64,000 nt of DNA from Hyphomicrobiaceae bacterium (GTDB lineage: Bacteria; Pseudomonadota; Alphaproteobacteria; Rhizobiales; Hyphomicrobiaceae), in the NCBI GenBank assembly GCA_022844275.1, contig JALHMB010000001.1, forward strand, positions 953,677 to 1,017,676. The letters are read 5' to 3'. Within the stretch, counting starts at the first letter, position 1. Every line of letters begins with the position of its first letter. Below, in pieces: positions 1 through 11,958 of the stretch. The translations under genes were made by a program, and so were the position numbers. Below the pieces are notes generated by a model. It saw only the letters and a list, made by a program, of their open reading frames with translations. It searched no databases and was not told where the DNA came from.

Positions 1-1
1 C

Positions 2-412
2 CACTCGATGGCCTCGCAGCTCACAAGCTTCGTCATCGAAGGGGTGCCAGAGCGCTTCCCGCGACTGAAATTCGTATTCATCGAGGGCGGCTACGGCTGG
101 GTGCCGGCCACAACGTGGCGCATGGACCAGCATTTCGAGCGCTTCCGCAGCGAGGTCCCGCACCTGAAGCGCAAACCATCGGAGTACGTGCGTCAGAATT
201 TCTGGTTCACGACGCAGCCCTCGGAGGAACCCGACAACGCCGGACACCTGCGCGCCCTGATCGAATGGATCGGTGTCGATCGACTGCTGTTCTCGTCCGA
301 CTATCCGCACTGGGATTTCGACGATCCCCGTTTTGCGATCCGGACGCCGCTCACAGACTCTGAGCGCACAAAGATATTCAACGACAATGCCCGTCGCGTT
401 TACAAACTCTGA
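2..412 (+). CDS. Amidohydrolase family 2 protein, C-terminal part (cut by window edge)
   Basis: The frame is open to the left edge, so only about the last 136 residues of a longer protein (family usually 280-380 aa) are present. The motif FSSDYPHWD near residue 95 carries the metal-binding Asp typical of amidohydrolase-2 (ACMSD/LigW-like) TIM barrels, and FVFIEGGYGW supplies a core strand. Members are metal-dependent hydrolases or decarboxylases of carboxylated aromatic or enol compounds. The Rieske gene begins 14 bp after the stop, so the two are probably co-transcribed. Family is fairly sure from the motif; substrate is unknown. Confidence 0.8.
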   Translation, partial: HSMASQLTSFVIEGVPERFPRLKFVFIEGGYGWVPATTWRMDQHFERFRSEVPHLKRKPSEYVRQNFWFTTQPSEEPDNAGHLRALIEWIGVDRLLFSSDYPHWDFDDPRFAIRTPLTDSERTKIFNDNARRVYKL

Positions 413-426
413 GCCTGGGGGCTGGT

Positions 427-840
427 ATGAGCCGACATGTCGTTGCCCGCACGTCGGATATTGCGTCGGGTGGGAACAAGGTCGTCACGATAAATAGTCG
501 TGAGATCGTCGTATTCCACGTCAATGGCCGCTTCTTCGCGCTGCTCAATCGCTGCCCGCATGAGGGCGCACCGCTGCACAAGGCGGCGTGCGTCGCGCAC
601 TTGAGCGCCCCAGAGCCTGGCGCCTTCACGCGCACCCGTGTTGGTGAAATGCTGCGCTGCCCCTGGCATGGCTGGGAGTTCGACATGGCGACAGGTCAAT
701 CGTATTTCGATCCGAAAGGCACCAAGGTGCGATCCTATCCCGTGGCCGTCGCAGAGGGGAGAGAACTCGCGAAGGGTCCCTACGTGGCCGAGACGTTCCC
801 GGTTACGGTCGAGGACAGCTACGTGATCGTAGAGGCCTGA
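427..840 (+). CDS. Rieske [2Fe-2S] domain protein
   Basis: A 137-aa stand-alone Rieske protein. The cluster ligands are visible as CPHEGAPLH (about residue 43) and CPWHGWEFD (about residue 78), the CxH...CxxH pattern that binds a [2Fe-2S] centre. The 25-35 residues between the boxes are longer than in classical ferredoxins, as in many small Rieske proteins paired with amidohydrolases. No signal peptide or membrane segment, so cytosolic. It directly follows the amidohydrolase and probably donates electrons or acts as a subunit in the same pathway. It lacks an oxygenase catalytic domain, so it is not itself a ring-hydroxylating oxygenase. Confidence 0.85.
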   Translation: MSRHVVARTSDIASGGNKVVTINSREIVVFHVNGRFFALLNRCPHEGAPLHKAACVAHLSAPEPGAFTRTRVGEMLRCPWHGWEFDMATGQSYFDPKGTKVRSYPVAVAEGRELAKGPYVAETFPVTVEDSYVIVEA

Positions 841-1371
841 CGTCCGCAAATTCCTGCATGGCCGATGCCGGATCGTGCCTGACGAACTTTGGCCATCAAC
901 AAGTATCTCTCAATTCTAACCGCTTGACCAAACAATAGATTTTGGGGGCCGTTTAACGGCCTGAGGCGTAGCGCTTGAGATCCCCTATCCTGCCCCTGGT
1001 CAGACATCGAGCGGACTGCCCACGACATCTGCCGGACATCCAAGCGCTGCATTTGCCAACCCACACCATGCGTCGCTATCGACGGATCGCGCGCCGGAAT
1101 GAGCATCTCCAAAAGCCCAATCAAGCGCATCGCTCTGGTGGCAGACGACACGCGTCGCCCCCCGAGCTCCGGTCTGCGGATTGATCCTGCGTTGAGGTCG
1201 TTGCCCCTGATCGACGGTGGAACGCACAATTTGGTTGCCAGATCGCGCGAGCCGGCGGCACTCTTACTGGCGAGCGGTCTATGCGCTCGAACAACAAGAG
1301 GCTGAAGTGCAGTTCCTGCACATGAGGCTCTGCATCCGTCGATGCCTGATTGATCAAAGGGAGACGTTCAA
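841..1371. other. Intergenic region, no convincing gene
   Basis: About 530 bp between the Rieske gene and dctP. The open frames on either strand have no recognisable motif and overlap each other. A TTGACC hexamer lies near 925 but no matching -10 box is seen at normal spacing. The promoter for the downstream TRAP genes is expected here but I cannot place it. Confidence 0.5.
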
Positions 1372-2412
1372 ATGTTCCACTGGAAACTGGCCGCTGTCAC
1401 GGCCGGCGCCATCGCCGTGTCGGCCGGAACGGCGGCGGCGCAACAGAATATCCGCATGGCGACGTCATGGCCGGGCGGCATTCACTTCGACACCTTCGCC
1501 AAGCGCTTCGCGGCGGAAACGGAGACGCTAACGGGCAAGAAGGTCACTTTCCAGGTTTTCCCAGCCGGCACCATCGGCAGCCCATTGAAAATTACGGAGT
1601 CGGTCCAAAAGAAAGTCGCACAGGCTGGCCACACATGGTCGGGCTATGACTGGGGCATCGATAAGACCGCAGCCCTGTTTGGCGGATATGTCGGCTCGCC
1701 GTCGATCGAGGCGCTCATTCATTGGGTCTACGAAGGCGGCGGCATTCAGCTGTGGCGACAGTGGCGCGATGAAAAATTCGGCGTCGTGGGCTTGCCCTGC
1801 GGCGCGCACTCCGACGAAGTCCACATGCACTCGCGCAAGCCGGTCAAGACACTCGACGATCTCAAAGGCTTGAAGATTCGCACGTCCGGCGCGTGGGCCG
1901 AAGTCGCAACGACACTCGGAGCCTCGACCGTCATCTTGCCCGGTGCCGAGGTCTACCCGGCCCTCGAGCGTGGTGTCGTCGATGCCATCGAATGGGCGAC
2001 GCCTGGGATCAATCTTCCGCTTGGCTTCCACAAGGTCGCGAAGTACGTGATCCTGCCAGGCGTCCACCAGCCGGGCGCGGTCCTCGAGTGCATCATCGAT
2101 AAGGGGCTGTGGTCTCAATTCGACGCGACCACACAGGCTCAGATCGAGGCCGCCGCGAAGAAAGCGACCCTCGACTCTTGGATGTCTAACAACATGCTGG
2201 ATGTCGATGCACTCGGCAAACTGAGGGAGGCGGGCGCCGAGATCGTTCGTGTCGACCAGTCCTACATCGATGGCGTCGCCAAAGCGACCCAGGCCTGGGA
2301 GGACAAATACATCGCCGCGGAGGGGGGCTGGTTCCAGAAGGTCATCGAAAGCCAGCGCGCTTTCGTGAAGAAGTGGGCGCCTGCTTCGCAATACCGCAGC
2401 GAACTCCGCTGA
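1372..2412 (+). CDS. dctP: TRAP transporter periplasmic substrate-binding protein (DctP)
   Basis: 346 aa with a Sec signal peptide (residues 1-25, ending at an AAA-like site before QQNIRMATSW). The start is supported by an AAGGGAG ribosome site about 8 nt upstream. The DctP family scaffold is clear: LKGLKIRTSG near residue 165 provides the conserved Arg that contacts a substrate carboxylate, followed by EWATPGINLPLGFH and PGVHQPGAVLE, segments shared with the TakP/DctP7-type binders of keto acids and related organic acids. It would capture solute in the periplasm for the DctQM permease encoded next. The ligand is not fixed by the sequence. Confidence 0.92.
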   Translation: MFHWKLAAVTAGAIAVSAGTAAAQQNIRMATSWPGGIHFDTFAKRFAAETETLTGKKVTFQVFPAGTIGSPLKITESVQKKVAQAGHTWSGYDWGIDKTAALFGGYVGSPSIEALIHWVYEGGGIQLWRQWRDEKFGVVGLPCGAHSDEVHMHSRKPVKTLDDLKGLKIRTSGAWAEVATTLGASTVILPGAEVYPALERGVVDAIEWATPGINLPLGFHKVAKYVILPGVHQPGAVLECIIDKGLWSQFDATTQAQIEAAAKKATLDSWMSNNMLDVDALGKLREAGAEIVRVDQSYIDGVAKATQAWEDKYIAAEGGWFQKVIESQRAFVKKWAPASQYRSELR

Positions 2413-2425
2413 TCCGCGATCGTCC

Positions 2426-2448
2426 GGCCTCGCTCCGCTGGCGAGGTC
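2426..2448 (+). terminator. Hairpin after dctP (partial terminator or mRNA stabiliser)
   Basis: GGCCTCGC (2426-2433) pairs with GCGAGGTC (2441-2448) across a 7-nt loop, with one G-U pair and further pairing outside. It sits between the binding-protein gene and the permease genes with no T-run. In TRAP and ABC operons such hairpins commonly raise the level of the binding-protein message over the permeases. Confidence 0.5.
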
Positions 2449-2506
2449 GGCCGGCTCGGGCACGCATATAAATCCTGATGCAATCCGAAGTGCGGAGTGA
2501 CGGGCC

Positions 2507-3040
2507 ATGAAGCAATTGGTTCGCTGGATCGATGCGCTGAGTACATTTTTCGGCAAGCTTGCCGCATTGACCGTCGTCGTGCTCGCCATACTCATGCTCT
2601 ACGATGTCGTGCTGAGGTACGCGTTCAACGCGCCGACCACCTGGGGCAACGATCTCAACGCGTTCCTCATGGGCGGCGCATTCGTCATGTCGATTGCCTA
2701 CGCGCTGTCGACCGACAGCCACGTGCGCGTCGATCTCCTCTACACCCAGCGCACCCGACACTACTTGAACTACGTCGACCTGATCGGTCTCTCACTGATC
2801 ATCCTGCCCGTCGTCGCGTGGATCACGTGGGGCCTGTTGGGCTACCTCCTCGAAGGCCTACGGACGGGCGAGCGCACCGGCTCCGGCGGTTGGAACCCCG
2901 TCGTGTGGCCTTTCCGCGCCGTACTCGTTCTGGGCTTCGCGATGTTCACCATCCAGATCTTTGCCGAAATTGTGAAACGCATTGCGGCGATCTCAGGCAG
3001 GCCAATCAATTCAAGCCAAAACGGCGATCACGGCGTCTGA
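2507..3040 (+). CDS. dctQ: TRAP transporter small permease (DctQ)
   Basis: 177 aa with four predicted membrane helices (about residues 15-38, 48-66, 85-107, 130-155), the size and topology of DctQ subunits. The segment LAILMLYDVVLRYAFNAPTTWGND matches the family pattern in which an aromatic/Arg-rich stretch follows helix 1. A GGAG site lies 9 nt before the ATG. DctQ binds the large permease DctM in the inner membrane; it lies between dctP and dctM as in standard TRAP operons. Confidence 0.88.
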   Translation: MKQLVRWIDALSTFFGKLAALTVVVLAILMLYDVVLRYAFNAPTTWGNDLNAFLMGGAFVMSIAYALSTDSHVRVDLLYTQRTRHYLNYVDLIGLSLIILPVVAWITWGLLGYLLEGLRTGERTGSGGWNPVVWPFRAVLVLGFAMFTIQIFAEIVKRIAAISGRPINSSQNGDHGV

Positions 3041-3170
3041 CACTCAGCCGCCGGACGCGCCCGCACGGGAAGTCCTCGCCAACCGATCTCGCCACCCACT
3101 GCTCAAGTCGTGCCTTTCCCCTCCCGAACCACACGAGATCCGCACGAGCCATAACCGGAAGGATTTCTTG

Positions 3171-4490
3171 ATGTCGCCACTCTGGATGTTTCCTGCGCTT
3201 TTGGCGGCTATTCTGACGGGCTTCCCGGTTGCACTGACGATGCTTTCGTTGGCCGTCGTCTTCGGTCTCAGCTCATTCGGTTTCGAAGGCCTGCTCTACC
3301 AGTGCATTCAAAAGCTCGAGGAGACGGCGACAGCCCAGGTGCTCGCGGCCGTACCCCTGTTTATCTTCATGGGCGCGATGTTCGAGCAAACCGGGATCGC
3401 CGGACGACTGTTCGACGTCATCCAGATGTGGATCCGGCGCTTGCCCGGAGGGCTCGCGGTCGGCACCGTCGTGATGTGCGTGATCTTCGCCGCCACGAGC
3501 GGCGTCGTTGGCGCCACCGAGACGGTGGTCGGCCTGCTCGCGATACCGCCGATGCTGCGCTACGGCTATAACAAAGGGCTCATTTCGGGAACGATCTGCG
3601 CCGGCGGCTCGCTCGGGACCATCATCCCGCCCTCGGTACTCGCCGTCGTCATCGGCCCAACGGCCAATGCCGACGTCGGCAGGATTCTGCTCGGCATGTT
3701 TATTCCCGGCCTCATGCTGGCAACGGCCTACGTGATCTACATTGTCGCGCGGTGCACGATCCGACCCCAAGATGGCCCGCGTGTCCCGAAATCCGACGAT
3801 GAGCCGCAGCTGGCGCAGAAACTGGTGTTGACCGCGAAGGTGCTGGTACCGCCCTTGGTCGTGATTGTTGCGGTGCTCGGCTCGATGATGGCAGGAGTCG
3901 CGACGCCGACCGAAGCCTCCGCGACCGGCGCGCTCGGCACCGTCATACTCGCGATCGCCTATGGCCGTTTCTCCTTGTCGGTGATGCGCGACGCGGCCAT
4001 GCGGACGGTTCGCATCACGGCCATGATTCTGACCATCGTGGCCTGTGGCCAGATGTTCGCAGCTGTTTTTGTCGGCTCCGGCGGTTTGCAGCTCATTCAA
4101 AGTTTCTTGGCCGAGTTCGGTGTCGGCAAGTATGGGCTTTTGGCCCTCGTCCTGCTGATCGTCTTCATTGCCGGATTCATGCTCGAACCGCTGGTCATCA
4201 TCTTGATGGTGATCCCGATCACGGCGCCGCTGGTCGTCGCGGCCGGCTTCAACCGCGAATGGTTCTGCGTTCTCTTCTTGGTGATGCTGCAGACGGGCTA
4301 TCTCACGCCGCCAATGGCGCCGTCGATCTTCTATCTGCGCGGCATCGCCCCGCCGGAGATCACGTTACGGCACATGTACACCGGCATCTGGCCCTTCATC
4401 GGCTTGCAGCTCTTGGTCGTGGCGCTCATCGTGATTTTCCCGGACTTCGTCACCTGGTTGCCAGATACGGTGCTAACGGCGACGCGATGA
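3171..4490 (+). CDS. dctM: TRAP transporter large permease (DctM)
   Basis: 439 aa, about 12 hydrophobic helices; the sodium-coupled transport subunit of the TRAP system. Family signatures include TSGVVGATETVVGLLAIPPM, a GSLGTIIPPSV loop and TPTEASATGALG. The frame is open back to 2982, but I chose the ATG at 3171: it has GGAAGGA 7 nt upstream, starts with MSPLWMFPALLAAILTGFPV as DctM proteins do, and avoids overlap with dctQ. The 130-bp gap after dctQ is unusually long for this gene pair. Confidence 0.9.
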   Translation: MSPLWMFPALLAAILTGFPVALTMLSLAVVFGLSSFGFEGLLYQCIQKLEETATAQVLAAVPLFIFMGAMFEQTGIAGRLFDVIQMWIRRLPGGLAVGTVVMCVIFAATSGVVGATETVVGLLAIPPMLRYGYNKGLISGTICAGGSLGTIIPPSVLAVVIGPTANADVGRILLGMFIPGLMLATAYVIYIVARCTIRPQDGPRVPKSDDEPQLAQKLVLTAKVLVPPLVVIVAVLGSMMAGVATPTEASATGALGTVILAIAYGRFSLSVMRDAAMRTVRITAMILTIVACGQMFAAVFVGSGGLQLIQSFLAEFGVGKYGLLALVLLIVFIAGFMLEPLVIILMVIPITAPLVVAAGFNREWFCVLFLVMLQTGYLTPPMAPSIFYLRGIAPPEITLRHMYTGIWPFIGLQLLVVALIVIFPDFVTWLPDTVLTATR

Positions 4491-4642
4491 AGCGCGGGCA
4501 GGTGACGGTCAGGACGCCCGGATGGCCGCGGCAATGTGCTGCTGATACAGACCGCCTTGTCGTGACGCGATTGACCGAGCTACGCCGATCTGACCATCCA
4601 TTCCGACCGGTTCTATCAAGTGATCTCGGTGCTTCTGTTTGA

Positions 4643-5002
4643 TTCCGCGCACCCACCCGAGCGTTCTTCGACGCCGAGGATGAGGCGGATCCCACGCTCG
4701 CGAACGCTTCGGAGCCTAGCCCAAAGACTTTGCTGAAGCAGATGAAGGAAGGCTACGACGCAACCTTCGTGGTGGACGCGGTCGGCGGCCTCAGCCAGCT
4801 CGCACATCGCACCGCCATCGAGCGACTTACCGCCGCCGACGCTGCGCCGAACACGGCGGGCGTGTCATTTCGCGGCCTTCCGATGGACGTTGCACTGACC
4901 GGCTCAGATCTCCGATACGCTCCTTGTTGCATGTGCCGTGTGGTCTCTCCTTTCCTAGGGCGCGGGGGCTCGCCGCCGCATCCGATGTTTGGCGGATTGT
5001 AG
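4643..5002 (+). pseudogene. Isochorismatase-family hydrolase, C-terminal remnant
   Basis: The reading frame contains MKEGYDATFVVDAVGG, then SQLAHRTAIERL and a PNT motif (about 4741-4865). These match the C-terminal third of isochorismatase/YcaC/N-carbamoylsarcosine-amidase-type hydrolases, where GY(D/E)..VV.DA.GG..AH..A..R is conserved. Stops and lost similarity lie upstream, and the N-terminal catalytic Asp and the catalytic Cys are absent, so it cannot be functional. It lies between dctM and the formaldehyde dehydrogenase. The family call rests on a short stretch. Confidence 0.45.
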
Positions 5003-5040
5003 CGCCTGGAGGGAGGGCGCCCTTGGCATTCGCCGGTGAC

Positions 5041-6240
5041 TCAGGCCGCCAGTTTCGTCGTGTTGTGCGGATCGATGACGAACTTCTTCGGCGAGCCTTG
5101 GTCGAATATCCGGTACGCCTCGGTCGCCCGTTCGAGCGGGATGACCTCGACGTTCACGACCTTTCCAAGGTACGGCATTCGATCCCAGAGGATCGCCATC
5201 ATCAAATCGCGATTGTAGTGCATGATGGGCGCTTGGCCTGCCGAGATGTGAGGCGACTTGATCCAGGCCTTGCCGAAGTCGATGCGATACCTCCCGGCCT
5301 TGGCGTCCGCGTCGATGGCCTCGGGATCTCCCGCCGTATAAATTCCAGGCGCGCCGATGGCGCCGTTGGCGCGAACGACCTCAATCATAGAGTTTAAGAC
5401 TGCGGCCGGATCCTCTCCGGCGCCGGGGCCATTCCCGTGCGCCTCGAAGCCCACCGCATCGACCCCGCAATCCACCTCCCGATGGCCGAGGATTGCTTCG
5501 ATCTGGTCGGCGAGCGGCGTTTCGGAGGACACATTCACGGTTTCATACCCGGCACTCTTTACAAGCGCGAGCCGCTCGCTGTTGGTGTCGCCCACGATAA
5601 TGCAGGAGGCACCGAGGAGATGGGCGGAGGCGGCAGCGCACCGGCCCACGGGTCCAGCGCCCGCGATATAGACCGTCGAACCGTATTTGACACCAGCCTG
5701 GACGCAGCCATGAAAGCCCGTCGGCAGAATGTCGGACAGCAAGGTCAAATCCTTGATCTTGGCCATTGCCTGATCCTTGTCCGGGAAGCGAAGCAAGTTC
5801 CAGTCGGCAAAAGGAACCATGAGATAGTCGGACTGTCCGCCCTGCCAGCCGCCGAGATTGAAGCCGTAGGCGCCGCAATCGATCTTATCGTTGACGTTCA
5901 TGCAGGTGTCGGTATGGCGCTCCTTGCAATTGCGGCACCGCCCGCATGAGACGTTGAACGGGACCGAGCAAAGGTCGCCCTTCTTGATGAAATGCACGTC
6001 GGGGCCGGTCTCGATCACTTCGCCCGTCATCTCGTGGCCAAGTACCATGCCCTTGGGAGCGGGGAACCGACCGCGATAGATATGCTGGTCGCTGCCGCAG
6101 ATGTTGGTAGTGACGATCTTGAGAATCGCCCCGTGAGGCGCCTTGTTGCCCATGGGATCGACGAGCTTTGGATAGTCGAAGGTTTGCACCTCAAGTGTTT
6201 TTGGCCCCATGTACGTGACAACTCGATTACCTGATGCCAT
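5041..6240 (-). CDS. fdhA: Glutathione-independent formaldehyde dehydrogenase
   Basis: 399 aa zinc-dependent medium-chain dehydrogenase closely resembling Pseudomonas putida FdhA, which oxidises formaldehyde to formate with NAD and no glutathione. Visible are the catalytic zinc ligand region TTNICGSDQHIYRG, GHEMTGEV, the structural-zinc cysteines in CGRCRNCKERHTDTC, and a Rossmann GAGPVGRCAA. The start at 6240 (MASGNRVV) has GGAG 8 nt upstream; an in-frame upstream start lacks such a site. In pseudomonads the enzyme removes formaldehyde released from sarcosine and dimethylglycine, fitting the flavin amine oxidoreductases elsewhere in the window. Confidence 0.92.
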   Translation of the reverse strand: MASGNRVVTYMGPKTLEVQTFDYPKLVDPMGNKAPHGAILKIVTTNICGSDQHIYRGRFPAPKGMVLGHEMTGEVIETGPDVHFIKKGDLCSVPFNVSCGRCRNCKERHTDTCMNVNDKIDCGAYGFNLGGWQGGQSDYLMVPFADWNLLRFPDKDQAMAKIKDLTLLSDILPTGFHGCVQAGVKYGSTVYIAGAGPVGRCAAASAHLLGASCIIVGDTNSERLALVKSAGYETVNVSSETPLADQIEAILGHREVDCGVDAVGFEAHGNGPGAGEDPAAVLNSMIEVVRANGAIGAPGIYTAGDPEAIDADAKAGRYRIDFGKAWIKSPHISAGQAPIMHYNRDLMMAILWDRMPYLGKVVNVEVIPLERATEAYRIFDQGSPKKFVIDPHNTTKLAA

Positions 6241-7028
6241 GACTGTTACTCCGGTTGAAGCCGAGTTCAGCAAAGCCGCCTATTGCCCAGAACACGCTGT
6301 AGCCAAGTGGGAGAAGCTCGGCGCAAATCGCGGAAGACAAGGCAATCCATCGCATCGCGCGCGTGTCTCCAACTTAATCCTTTCGAACCGCCGAACCTGC
6401 GCTCATGGTTCACTCATTCGGGCGGGAACTTGGCCCCGCTGCAATCGCGAACCGCGTCGAGGTCTCGCCGCTGTTCACGCATCAAGTCCCACACGCGAGT
6501 GTGCCGCCATGACGACTGTCAGTTTTCGCGATTCTCCTTTGATGCGCGTCGGACAGGGCGAACCCCCGCGCTTAAGCGCAACATAGCTATTCGCGCCCTT
6601 TATTGCGTTGCAAAGAGCCAGCCGGACCGAGCGACGCAAGACAGCTCACGAGCCCATCGCTTCGGACTCTCGACAGTCGGTTTCGAACACCGCGACACCA
6701 GAGCGGCATGGCCTCTTGGAATCCATCCCCGGCACTCTCAACGCAGTGTCTGCTGTCGAGGGCCGACCATGCTGCGACGATGATTCCTGCACCTTGCTCG
6801 AAGGGCAGCTGACGGCGGCTAACTCTGCGCACAGCGACGCCGGTGACGCGTGCGACACCCATCAGCGGACATCAGCTGGATAAGAAGTTGACCTCAGCCC
6901 CATGGTTAGGCTTAGGCCTGCATCGACGTGAGAAGCGGACGTCTCAGATACTAGAATTGGTCCCTCCTAGACCTTGATCTGATATCGGCACGTTGAAGCT
7001 GGCAAAGCCCATCGAGAGGACATTTGGC
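6241..7028. other. Intergenic region, no gene recognised
   Basis: About 790 bp between fdhA (whose start lies at 6240) and the end of the aldehyde dehydrogenase frame. It must hold the fdhA promoter. Open frames here are short, overlapping and without recognisable motifs. I see no repeat, RNA gene or clear terminator. Confidence 0.5.
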
Positions 7029-9324
<2,296 letters not shown>

Positions 9325-9332
<8 letters not shown>

Positions 9333-11010
9333 CGATATCCTCCCCGAGATAGGCGCGCACGACCTCTGGCTCGGCAAGCGCGAGACGCGGCGTCCCTCGC
9401 GCGATTACGCGGCCAGCGTTCATCACCACACAGCGGTCGCAAAGAGCATGGATCGCGTCCATCACGTGCTCGACCATGATGATGCTGAGACCGTCGTCGC
9501 GCAGCGACTGGATGAGGTCGATGCCTTCCTCGAGCTCGGTCGGATTGAGCCCCGCCAGCCACTCGTCGAGGAGCAGCAGCTTAGGCTCAAGCGCCAGCGC
9601 GCGGGCGAGCTCCAGCCTCTTCTGGTCGATATAGGTGAGATCGGCGGCCGGTATTGCGGCGCGCCGATCGAGACCGACACGCGCGAGCAGCACTTGCGCC
9701 TCCGCCAGCGCGGTATTTCCGGTGACGGGATGAGCGCGGAAAGCAAAGCCGGGGATCACGTTCTCGATAACGCTCATCGAGGGCAGCACGCGCACGAGCT
9801 GGAAGGTGCGCGCGACTCCGAGCCGCGCGATGGTCTCGGGCGTCGAACCGGCGATGGCGCGGCCCATATAGGCGATGTGGCCGGCATCCGAACCAAGCGC
9901 GCCCGAGATCAGGTTGAGGACCGTCGTCTTGCCCGATCCGTTGGGGCCGACGAGGCCGATGATTTCGCCCGGGCGCACCTCGAAGCTCACGCCATCGACC
10001 GCATTGAGGCCGCCGAACGATTTGCGAAGGTCCGCGACGGTAAGAACGTTGGCATCGTGGCTCGCCGGGACGGGCAGCAAAACGGTTGCGGCTTTCTGCG
10101 ACGCCGGCCGCCAGTCCTCTATGAGACCGATCACGCCTCTCGGCAGACCGTAGACGATCAGGATGAACACCGCGCCGAGCAGGATGGAGTAGGCATTGGG
10201 GAAGTTCGCCTGTAGCACCTCGAACAGCAGAACGAGTGGCACGGCGCCGAGCAGCGGCCCGAACAGCGCGCCCGCGCCGCCGAGCAACGCCATGATGACC
10301 ACCTGGAACGAGATCATTGGATTGAAGGCGATCGCGGGATCGATGTAGGTCCAGCGCGGTGCCATGATGGCGCCGGCGAGCGTCATGATCGCCGAGCTGA
10401 AGGCGAATAGCAGGACCTTCGTGCGCGTCGCGTCGATGCCGCTATGGCGGGCGACGACCTCGTCGGCGCCGATGACGCGCGCGGCAAGCCCAAGGCGCGA
10501 TCTCCCGATCAACCAGCCCGCCGCAAGCACCGCTACGGCGAGCGCCAGAAGTTGCCAGTAGATCGTCGACTGGGCCATGCCGAGGAAGATATAGCGCCCG
10601 ACAGTGCCGGCGACGTTGACCTCGTACCATGTGACGAGCTGGCGGATCAGCTCGGTGAGACCGAAGGTGAAAATGACGAAGTACACACCGGAGAGCCTGA
10701 GCGTCGATAGCCCGACGACGAGCGCGACGGCGAACCCCGCGAGCGTCGCGGCGATCAGAACCAGCGGCCACGGCACGGTCTCCGCCATCATTGCCGCCGC
10801 GTAGGCGCCGATACCGAAGAAGGCCGCGCTGGCGAGGGAGATGTAGTGCGTCCGCCCGCAGAAGATCGCCCACGCCGTCGCCAAGATCGTGAAGTTGAGC
10901 ATCCCGATCGCAAGCGAGAGTACATAGCCGCTGGCGACGAGCGGCAGTCCCGCGAGCAGCAGTGCGGCGAGAACCCCCAGCGCGATCAGCGGGGTGCGGG
11001 CGAGCGTCAT
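9325..11010 (-). CDS. LivM-LivG fusion: branched-chain-type ABC permease and ATPase
   Basis: 561 aa. Residues 1-300 form a LivM permease with about eight to ten helices and the GIGAYAAAMMAE and GGAGALFGPLLGA motifs. Residues 325-561 form a LivG ATPase with Walker A GPNGSGKTT and Walker B LLLDEWLAGLNP. Such fusions are common in Rhizobiales. Two oddities: the ABC signature is LTYIDQKRLELARAL instead of the usual LS.GQ..R form, and Walker B is followed by Trp where Pro is normal. It starts within the end of livH (ATGA overlap), implying translational coupling. It powers uptake of an amino-acid-like or aromatic acid ligand. Confidence 0.92.
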
Positions 11011-11882
11011 CTCAGCGCGCTCCCGAACAACCCCTGCGGACGCACCAGAAGTACGATCATGAAGAGCGCATAAGTCACTGCGAGCGTCAGGCCTGGATCA
11101 ACGAGGCGCGTGACGGCGGTTTCGATTACCCCAAGCGCGAGCCCGACCACGAGCGCGCCCATGACGTTGCCGACGCCGCCGACGATGACGACGATCAACG
11201 CCTTCATCGTGAAGACGACGCCCATCGAGGCATTGAAGGTAAGAAACATGCTGACGAGCACGCCGCCGACGGCGACCAGTGCGCCGCCGAGCGCGAACGC
11301 GAAGGCGGAGGCCGTGCGCACGTCGATCGCGACGAGGCTCGCGGCGGTGGGATTGACTGCGATGGCGCGGATCGCCGTGCCGGTTCGCGTCCTCGTTAAC
11401 GCGATGTAGAGCCCGACGCCGATGAGTGCCGCGAACACGAATGCCAGCAACCGGTTAAGCGCCAGAGTGGTGCCGAGAACCGTTACTGGCACCGAGAGAT
11501 AGCCATAGCTGTAGTACTGGCCGCCGAAGATGACGAGCGCGATACCCTGCACGATGAACAGGAGGCCGAAGGTTGCGAGGATGCTGTCGACCTCGAGCTG
11601 GCCGCGGCTCTTCGCGCGGCGCACGAGCGGCGTCAGCAGCCAGCGGTAGATCGCCCAGTTGGCGAGGAACGCGAGCGGCACCGCAAGAACAAGGCCGGCG
11701 AGCGGGCTGATCCCCGGCGCGGTGTAAAGCCAGAATGCAAGGAACGCGGCGCCGACGAGGAACTCCCCATAGGCAAGGTTCATGATGCGCGCGACACCGT
11801 ATTGCAGCGTCAGCCCCATCGAGATGAGCGCGTACATGCCGCCGAGCACGAGGCCCGAGATGAGGATGTCGAGGAGCAGCAT
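11007..11882 (-). CDS. livH: Branched-chain-type ABC permease LivH
   Basis: 291 aa inner-membrane permease with about eight helices. LivH hallmarks are GGMYALISMGLTLQYGVARIMNLAYGEF at the N-terminus, the RAIAVNPTAASLVAIDV coupling loop near residue 175 and VVGGVGNVMGALVVGLALG near residue 240. It pairs with the LivM half of the next gene. It is separated from the binding-protein gene by a strong stem-loop and overlaps the downstream gene by 4 bp. No obvious ribosome site precedes the ATG. Confidence 0.92.
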   Translation of the reverse strand: MLLLDILISGLVLGGMYALISMGLTLQYGVARIMNLAYGEFLVGAAFLAFWLYTAPGISPLAGLVLAVPLAFLANWAIYRWLLTPLVRRAKSRGQLEVDSILATFGLLFIVQGIALVIFGGQYYSYGYLSVPVTVLGTTLALNRLLAFVFAALIGVGLYIALTRTRTGTAIRAIAVNPTAASLVAIDVRTASAFAFALGGALVAVGGVLVSMFLTFNASMGVVFTMKALIVVIVGGVGNVMGALVVGLALGVIETAVTRLVDPGLTLAVTYALFMIVLLVRPQGLFGSALR

Positions 11883-11900
11883 GTTTCAAGCCAGTAATGC

Positions 11901-11946
11901 GCTGGAGCCCTGACTACTCTCCCCCGAAAGCAGCCAGGGCTCCAGC
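11901..11946 (-). terminator. Strong stem-loop between binding-protein and permease genes
   Basis: A perfect 12-bp inverted repeat, GCTGGAGCCCTG at 11901-11912 and its complement at 11935-11946, with a 22-nt loop. It lies 12 bp after the binding-protein stop and has no T-run on the minus strand. It probably stabilises the upstream message or reduces read-through so that binding protein exceeds permease. Confidence 0.6.
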
Positions 11947-11958
11947 AAATGCTGTTCC

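Noticed and set aside
1528..2595. 355-codon antisense frame over dctP
   Set aside because: High-GC codon bias produces long antisense frames; this one has no recognisable motif while the plus strand encodes a full DctP with signal peptide.
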